This document shows positions 7,399-12,041 of a DNA stretch of 12,041 nt, piece after piece. This DNA is from Planctomycetota bacterium (GTDB lineage: Bacteria > Planctomycetota > UBA1135 > UBA2386). The notes under the pieces are model-generated. The model did not search any database, had not been told where the DNA came from, and saw nothing but the letters and a program-made list of their open reading frames with translations. A program made the translations under genes and the position numbers. The number at the start of each line of letters is the position of its first letter. Within the stretch, counting starts at the first letter, position 1. Location of the stretch: the NCBI GenBank assembly GCA_947455805.1, contig CANGSN010000054.1:1-12041 (forward strand), given 5' to 3'.

Positions 7399-8370
7399 AT
7401 GGACCCCAGAATCGAGCGAGCGCGCGACATCGTCGAGCGCGAAGCTGCGGCCGTCCGCCAGGTGGCGGAACGGCTCGGACCGACCTTCGTGCAGGCCACC
7501 GAACTGATCCTCGGGCTGCGCGGCCGCGTGGTCACGGCGGGCATGGGCAAGGCAGGCTTCATCGCCCAGAAGATCTCGGCGACGCTCGCCTCGACCGGCA
7601 CGCCGTCGATCTTCCTGCACCCTGCCGAGGCCATCCACGGCGACCTCGGCCGCGTCGATCCAGGCGACGTGCTGTTGGCGTTCTCGAAGTCGGGTGAGAC
7701 GCAGGAACTGATGGTCATGCTGCCGCACGTGAAGGCGGTCGGCGTGCCGGTGGTCGCCATCACCCAGGACCAGAAGTCGACGCTGGGAAAGCATGCCGAC
7801 CTCGTGCTCGAACTCGGCCGCATCGACGAAGCCGGCCCCTACGGCCTGGCGCCGAGCGCGTCGACGACGGCGATGCTGGCACTCGGCGACGCGCTGGCGC
7901 TGGTCGTGCAGGGAGGTCGGCGCTTCGGCCCCGAGGAATTCGCGCGCTTCCATCCCGGGGGCGACCTCGGCCGCCGCCTGATGAAGGTCGGCGAACTGAT
8001 GCGCACCGGCGACCGCAACCCGCGCGTGCAGAGCGGGCAGACGGTGCTGCAGGCGATCGAGATCATGACCCGCACGCCCGGCCGCCCGGGTGCGACCAGC
8101 GTCGTCGACAAGGACGGCAAGCTGCTCGGCTTCTTCACCGACGGCGACCTGCGCCGCCTGATCGAACGCGGCCTCGCCAACCCGCGCGAACGCACGATCG
8201 ACGACGCGATGACGCGCAACCCGCGCTCGATCGGCCCGGAGATGTTCGCGCTCGAAGCGCTGGCGTTCCTGCACCAGAAGGAGATCGACCAGCTGCCGGT
8301 GGTCGACGGCGGCGGGCATCTGCTCGGTCTGCTCGACGTCCAGGACCTGCTCAACCTGAAGATCGGATGA
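7399..8370 (+). CDS. kdsD: Arabinose-5-phosphate isomerase (KdsD/KpsF/GutQ family)
   Basis: 323 aa, close to the E. coli enzyme's 328. It interconverts D-ribulose 5-phosphate and D-arabinose 5-phosphate in the cytoplasm, the first committed step of Kdo synthesis. The SIS domain covers residues ~35-190: GMGKAGF (48-54), HPAEAIHGDLG (74-84), FSKSGET (95-101), LAPSASTTAML (150-160) and HPGGDLGRRL (185-194). K51, H80, E103, E144 and H185 align with E. coli Lys59, His88, Glu111, Glu152 and His193 at a constant offset of 8. Two CBS domains follow (~200-255, with GFFTDGDLRR, and ~265-320, with LLGLLDVQDLL). The ATG at 7399 gives the standard N-terminus; an in-frame extension to 7252 would overlap the Kelch gene and lacks similarity. 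No strong Shine-Dalgarno is seen. The stop overlaps the kdsC start (ATGA). Confidence 0.97.
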   Translation: MDPRIERARDIVEREAAAVRQVAERLGPTFVQATELILGLRGRVVTAGMGKAGFIAQKISATLASTGTPSIFLHPAEAIHGDLGRVDPGDVLLAFSKSGETQELMVMLPHVKAVGVPVVAITQDQKSTLGKHADLVLELGRIDEAGPYGLAPSASTTAMLALGDALALVVQGGRRFGPEEFARFHPGGDLGRRLMKVGELMRTGDRNPRVQSGQTVLQAIEIMTRTPGRPGATSVVDKDGKLLGFFTDGDLRRLIERGLANPRERTIDDAMTRNPRSIGPEMFALEALAFLHQKEIDQLPVVDGGGHLLGLLDVQDLLNLKIG

Positions 8371-8924
8371 GTCGCAGCCACCCCGTTCCCGGCCGTCCCC
8401 GCCCCGCCGACAGCGTGCTCGCGGCGATCGAGTTCCTGCTGCTCGACGTCGACGGCGTGCTGACCGACGGCCGCATCTGGTTCGATGCCGCCGGCACCGA
8501 GATCAAGACGTTCCACGTGCACGACGCCGCCGGCCTCGCGCACTGGCACCGCCTCGGCGGTCGCACCGGCTTCCTGTCGGGCCGCGGCGGCGAAGTGGTC
8601 GAACGGCGCGCGCGCGAGCTCGGCGTCACCGAGGTCGTGCTGAAGCGTCTCGACAAGGGCGTGGCGTTCCGCGAGATCCTGGCGCGCCAGCACCTCGACC
8701 CCGCGCGCGTCGCCTACGTCGGCGACGACCTCATCGACCTGCCGGTGCTGCAGAAGGTCGGATTCGCCGCGACCGTGCCGGAAGCGCGCGACGAAGTGTT
8801 CGCCGCCGTGCACCACGTGACGCAGCGCTCCGCCGGCTTCGGCGCCGTGCGCGACGTGATCGAGCAGCTGCTGCACGCGCGCGGCCTGTGGCCTGACGTG
8901 CTGCGCCGCTACGAGGCTTCGTGA
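8367..8924 (+). CDS. kdsC: 3-deoxy-D-manno-octulosonate 8-phosphate phosphatase
   Basis: 185 aa, a typical length for this cap-less (C0) HAD phosphatase, which usually works as a tetramer. It hydrolyses Kdo 8-phosphate to Kdo and phosphate in the cytoplasm. Motif I is LLLDVDGVLTDG, with nucleophile D27 and acid/base D29; motif II is LSGRGG (70-75); motif III is K97 in LDKG; motif IV is GDDLIDLPVL (119-128). The C-terminal signature VTQRSAGFGAVRDVIEQLL matches the family's product-release tail region. The ATG at 8367 overlaps the kdsD stop as ATGA, so translation is probably coupled. The gene for the intervening Kdo8P synthase (kdsA) is not in the window. Confidence 0.97.
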   Translation: MSRSHPVPGRPRPADSVLAAIEFLLLDVDGVLTDGRIWFDAAGTEIKTFHVHDAAGLAHWHRLGGRTGFLSGRGGEVVERRARELGVTEVVLKRLDKGVAFREILARQHLDPARVAYVGDDLIDLPVLQKVGFAATVPEARDEVFAAVHHVTQRSAGFGAVRDVIEQLLHARGLWPDVLRRYEAS

Positions 8925-11900
8925 AGCGCCTGCTGCTGTTCCTGCTGCTCGCGGCCTGCAGCCTGGTCGCGCTGCAACTCGCCGTCGGCGAGCAAGCGCC
9001 GACGCGCGCCAACGGCAAGGGCGACGGCAAGGCCCCCGACAGACAGCAGCCGAACGACGGCCCCAGCGGCATCACCGTGGCGCAGGGCAAGCTGAACGCG
9101 TCGGCGACGCTGACCGGCCCGGCGACGTTGCCACAGTGGCGCGAAGTGCGCACCGCCGACGGCCGCGTGCGCAAGGAGCTCGTGCTCGAGGTCGCGTTCG
9201 AGGACAGCAAGCCGGTCGGCGAAGGCCTGCAGCAGCTCGATCGCGTGCACGCCAAGCTCTACGACGACGGCCAGTACGTCGCCGACCTCGACGCTCGCCA
9301 GGCGTTCGCCGAGCTCGGCAAGGACGGCAACGGCCGCGCGTCGCTGCTCGAGAACAAGGAACTGGACCTGCGCGACGCCGTGCTGCGCACGCGACCCGGC
9401 ACGCGCCTCGCCGGCCTCGAACTGCTGCTCGGCGACGCGCGCGTGACGATCGGCGACGACGCCATCGTGATGACGACGCTGCCGACGCAGGCGGTGCTGA
9501 TGGTGCTCGAAGGCGAACGCAAGGTGACGTTGCGTGGCCTCGGCGCGCAGGCGCGGCTGCCGCGCAGCAAGGACGCCGAGCTGCAGCGCGCCGACATCGA
9601 GCTGCTCAGCGAGCCGGTACTGGAGAGCGAAGGCGTCACTGCGCGCGCACGCGGCCGCCTGCACTACGTCGAAGACCTGCGCACCGGCATCGCCAGCCTC
9701 GTGCTGCAAGACCACGTGCAGCTCGACGTGCAGCGCAGCGACCTTTCGTTGCCCGGCTTCGCGCGTTCGCGGCCCGCGGTCGACGCCGCGGCGGACACAC
9801 CGCCAGGCCGCACGACCGTTCGCGGCGATCGCTTCCAGGCCTGGCTGCTGCGCGGCAAGGAGACGGAAGCCACCGACAAGGGCGACAAGGAACGGCAGAC
9901 CGTCGTGTGGCGGCAGATGGTACTGCACGGCGCACCGACGTCGGTCGAGGTGCCCGGTGGCCGCCTGACGACGCCGCGCCTCTCGGTGCTGCCGGGCCTG
10001 TCGGGCGACGCGTTCCTGCTGACGGCGCACGGTGGTGAGTCGCGGCTCGAGCAGACCGAGCCGGTCGTCGGCAAGGATGGCGTCGGCAAGGATGGCAAGA
10101 AGCGCGAGCCGATGGTGGCGACGGCGCGGCGACGCATCCACCTGCTGCGTCCGCTGGAGACGACCGGCGCCATGCACCGTGCGTTCGGCTTCCCGCAGTG
10201 GTCGCTCGGCGCCATCGCCGACCAGCAGGTCGTGATCGCCGAGGGCGCGTCGCACTTCGAGCAGGGCCGCCGCATCGGCAACGCTTCGCAAGGCGTGCGC
10301 GTGTTCCGCCGCGACGGCCACGACGGCGTCGTGGTGCACGGCCGCGGCGACGTAGACCTCGAGCTGCGGGGCGACGAGCCGAACGATCCGCCGCTGCTCG
10401 CGAAGGGCAGCGACGGGTTCCTGCTGGTGCGCGGCGTGGACGGCGACGACGTGCAACTCGGCCCGGCTGCACCGGCCGGCTACGCCGACCTCTCGACCGA
10501 TTCGACGACCGCCGCGTGGCGCGCGCACCGCTGGGACGTTCGTCAGGCCGACACGCACCTGCACGGCCGCGGCAGCTGCCGCGTGCAGCGCCGCGGGAAT
10601 CGCAGTGAGCTCGACGTGCTGGCGCCCGACGCCGCGATCGCCGGCGACGTGCCCGGCGACGGCCTGCAGCTGCGTTCGGTCCGCCAGCTGCGCGGCACCC
10701 TGGTCACGACCGCCGCCGGCAGCGAACTGCACGACCTCGACCTCGCCGGCTGGCCGGTCGAATTCACCGTGCAGCGCGGCGGCGAGCAGATCGTCGCGCG
10801 TTCGCCGCGCCTCGTGCAGCTCGGCGCCACCGCGATGCGCCTGCTGCCGGTGCCCGCGGATGCGCCACTCGGCTTGTGGCGCGACCTGGCCGAGGCCGAC
10901 CGCATGCCGCAGCTGCGCCAACGTGGTTCGCTCGGCACCACGAAGGAAGGCAAGTCGAAGGGCGACCAGGAGGTGCTCGTGCGCGGCCCGCGCATCGACG
11001 TGCACCACGCCGGCGGACGCCACGTGCTGGTCGACGCGGAAGCAGTCGGCGACGACGAGCCGACGATCCACGCGCGCGTGCTGCAGGCGGATCGCACCGA
11101 ACCGACGACGATCGCCTGCACGGCCGGGCGGCTGCGGCTGCTGCCGTTCCTGCTGTCGCCGCAGGCGCGGCAGTTCCACACCGGCAGCGGCGCCAGCGTG
11201 CTCGGCGACCTCACGTTCCAGTCCCTGGGCTCGCCCTGGCTGTGGCTCGAGGAAGTGCGCGACTTCCAGCTCGACGACCCGAAGGACGGCCACGTCGACG
11301 GCAGCGGCCATCGACTGCTGGTGTCGCAAGGCGCACGTTCGGCGCTGTTCGTCGGCGACCCGGACCAGCTGACGCCGACCGTCGTGCGTCGCGTGCACGA
11401 AGGCCGCGAAGCGACGATGCGCGGTGCGCGCGTGCGGGTGCAGCAAGGCGCCGAGAAGAACCTGCTGGCGATGGGTTCGTTCGCCGATCGCGACACCTTC
11501 CTGCCGCCGAGCGTGACGTTGCACGAGCTGGGCAAGACCGGTCTCCTGTCGCACATGCAGGCGTCCTGCCACGGCAACATCGAACTCCGACCCGACGGCG
11601 CCTCGTTCTTCGGACCGGTGGTCGCCGTCGGCCTGCTGCCGAACGGCGACGTCGACCCGACCGGCATGCGCATCGAGGCGCAGGAGCTGGCCGTGTTGCG
11701 CAATCCGACGCGCAGCAGCACGAGCGACCCCAAGCGAGGCGGCGTGACCAAGCTGCAAGCGAAGCAGGTGGTGCTCGACTGGCCGCGCATGCAGGCCCGG
11801 ACCGCCGAACTCGAGATCGACGTCGAACGCCAGCGCTGCATCGCGCGTGATCCGGCCGGCGCCGAGGTCGCGGTGCCGGGCTGGCCGACGTTCCGTTCGC

Positions 11901-12007
11901 CGCAGGTCGAGCTGAACTACGCGACGATGACTCTGCGCGCACCGCGCCTGCGCGCCGTGCAGACTGCGCCGAAGCCCCCCGCCGACGTGGAGGCGCAGGA
12001 ACGGTGA
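8921..12007 (+). CDS. Large anchored periplasmic protein in the lptC/lptA position (OstA-like), 1028 aa
   Basis: The GTG start at 8921 overlaps the kdsC stop (GTGA), with GAGG 4 nt upstream. The N-terminus MKRLLLFLLLAACSLVALQLAVG is either a single membrane anchor, as in LptC, or a lipoprotein signal (LAAC, C13). The rest looks soluble, rich in short beta strands and alternating polar/hydrophobic residues. Residues ~85-125 (LVLEVAFEDSKP, VHAKLYDDGQYVADLDA) resemble the LptC theme of a modification described against its target. Residues ~150-275, several middle segments and the last ~100 residues (MRIEAQELAVL, TKLQAKQVVLDW, VELNYATMTLRAPRLRAV) resemble repeated LptA/OstA beta-jellyroll strands. 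It sits directly after kdsD-kdsC, where lptC and lptA lie in many diderms. I infer a role in lipopolysaccharide transport across the periplasm. It is five times longer than LptC or LptA (~190 aa), and sequence similarity is weak, so the exact family is uncertain; an unrelated large periplasmic protein is the alternative. Confidence 0.7.
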   Translation: MKRLLLFLLLAACSLVALQLAVGEQAPTRANGKGDGKAPDRQQPNDGPSGITVAQGKLNASATLTGPATLPQWREVRTADGRVRKELVLEVAFEDSKPVGEGLQQLDRVHAKLYDDGQYVADLDARQAFAELGKDGNGRASLLENKELDLRDAVLRTRPGTRLAGLELLLGDARVTIGDDAIVMTTLPTQAVLMVLEGERKVTLRGLGAQARLPRSKDAELQRADIELLSEPVLESEGVTARARGRLHYVEDLRTGIASLVLQDHVQLDVQRSDLSLPGFARSRPAVDAAADTPPGRTTVRGDRFQAWLLRGKETEATDKGDKERQTVVWRQMVLHGAPTSVEVPGGRLTTPRLSVLPGLSGDAFLLTAHGGESRLEQTEPVVGKDGVGKDGKKREPMVATARRRIHLLRPLETTGAMHRAFGFPQWSLGAIADQQVVIAEGASHFEQGRRIGNASQGVRVFRRDGHDGVVVHGRGDVDLELRGDEPNDPPLLAKGSDGFLLVRGVDGDDVQLGPAAPAGYADLSTDSTTAAWRAHRWDVRQADTHLHGRGSCRVQRRGNRSELDVLAPDAAIAGDVPGDGLQLRSVRQLRGTLVTTAAGSELHDLDLAGWPVEFTVQRGGEQIVARSPRLVQLGATAMRLLPVPADAPLGLWRDLAEADRMPQLRQRGSLGTTKEGKSKGDQEVLVRGPRIDVHHAGGRHVLVDAEAVGDDEPTIHARVLQADRTEPTTIACTAGRLRLLPFLLSPQARQFHTGSGASVLGDLTFQSLGSPWLWLEEVRDFQLDDPKDGHVDGSGHRLLVSQGARSALFVGDPDQLTPTVVRRVHEGREATMRGARVRVQQGAEKNLLAMGSFADRDTFLPPSVTLHELGKTGLLSHMQASCHGNIELRPDGASFFGPVVAVGLLPNGDVDPTGMRIEAQELAVLRNPTRSSTSDPKRGGVTKLQAKQVVLDWPRMQARTAELEIDVERQRCIARDPAGAEVAVPGWPTFRSPQVELNYATMTLRAPRLRAVQTAPKPPADVEAQER
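10066..10095 (+). repeat. Perfect 15-bp tandem duplication inside the Lpt-like gene
   Basis: CGTCGGCAAGGATGG occurs twice back to back (10066-10080 and 10081-10095), giving VGKDGVGKDGKKRE in the protein. It keeps the frame and lies in a charged linker between two beta-rich segments, so it is probably tolerated slippage. Confidence 0.85.
11989..11993 (+). promoter_or_regulatory. Shine-Dalgarno site for the GTG start at 12004
   Basis: GGAGG lies 10 nt upstream of the GTG at 12004, within the last codons of the preceding gene; a second AGGA at 11997-12000 is closer. Together with the GTGA overlap this supports a coupled downstream gene. Confidence 0.45.
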
Positions 12008-12041
12008 GCCGCGATCGCCTGCTGGCCATGGCGTCCGCGGC
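12004..12041 (+). CDS. Start of next operon gene, truncated by right edge
   Basis: A GTG at 12004 overlaps the stop of the 1028-aa gene (GTGA), repeating the overlap style of the two previous junctions. Only twelve codons are visible (MSRDRLLAMASA). Gene order suggests an Lpt component such as the ABC ATPase LptB, but the visible residues cannot confirm this. Confidence 0.55.
   Translation, partial: MSRDRLLAMASA

Noticed and set aside
5687..7507. A 606-codon plus-strand open frame in another register across the Kelch-like gene
   Set aside because: It crosses the ends of three well-supported genes and its composition is Arg/Gly-rich antiframe sequence.
8909..11758. A 949-codon open frame on the minus strand opposite the Lpt-like gene
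   Set aside because: Its translation is rich in Arg, Ala, His and Gln with no domain, signal or repeat, as expected from antisense of a high-GC gene. The plus frame has the anchor, operon overlaps and sensible composition.
1..12041. CRISPR array, tRNA or rRNA genes, transposase
   Set aside because: No regularly spaced repeats, no tRNA- or rRNA-like sequence and no transposase or integrase reading frame were seen on either strand.

Overview
This is a high-GC bacterial window from a Gram-negative-type (diderm) organism. Two things suggest a planctomycete-like lineage. One is a Kelch-type secreted protein whose C-terminal domain resembles tails I recall from marine Planctomycetota. The other is a large YD-repeat protein with a signal peptide, next to Kdo/LPS genes. 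The lineage call is an inference from protein style; no rRNA or marker gene is present.

Layout. Positions 1-4193 (minus strand) hold the first ~1397 codons of a very large secreted RHS/YD-repeat protein whose C-terminus lies beyond the left edge. Positions 4194-4411 are intergenic, with a candidate TTGACA promoter for the RHS gene and the first copy (R1) of a diverged ~150 bp direct repeat. Positions 4412-5323 (minus) encode a 303-aa protein with a phage/mobile-element style DNA-binding half and a C-terminal half that may derive from an adenine methyltransferase. Positions 5324-5558 are a divergent intergenic region with the second repeat copy (R2). Positions 5559-5909 (plus) encode a 116-aa helix-turn-helix/AT-hook protein. 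R1 contains what looks like the promoter-to-start-codon region of a truncated paralogue of that protein. Positions 5940-7334 (plus) encode a secreted six-blade Kelch-like protein.

From 7399 to the right edge is a tightly coupled plus-strand operon: kdsD (arabinose-5-phosphate isomerase), kdsC (Kdo-8-phosphate phosphatase), a 1028-aa membrane- or lipid-anchored periplasmic protein in the lptC/lptA position, and the first 12 codons of another gene. Each junction is a 4-bp ATGA or GTGA overlap. KdsD and KdsC catalyse the first and third steps of Kdo synthesis; the following gene probably serves export of the finished lipopolysaccharide.

The left half (RHS, mobile-type DNA-binding pair, duplicated leader) looks accessory; the right half looks like core envelope biogenesis. 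The most unusual items are the giant Lpt-like protein, the duplicated leader flanking the 303-aa gene, and the divergent DNA-binding pair itself.
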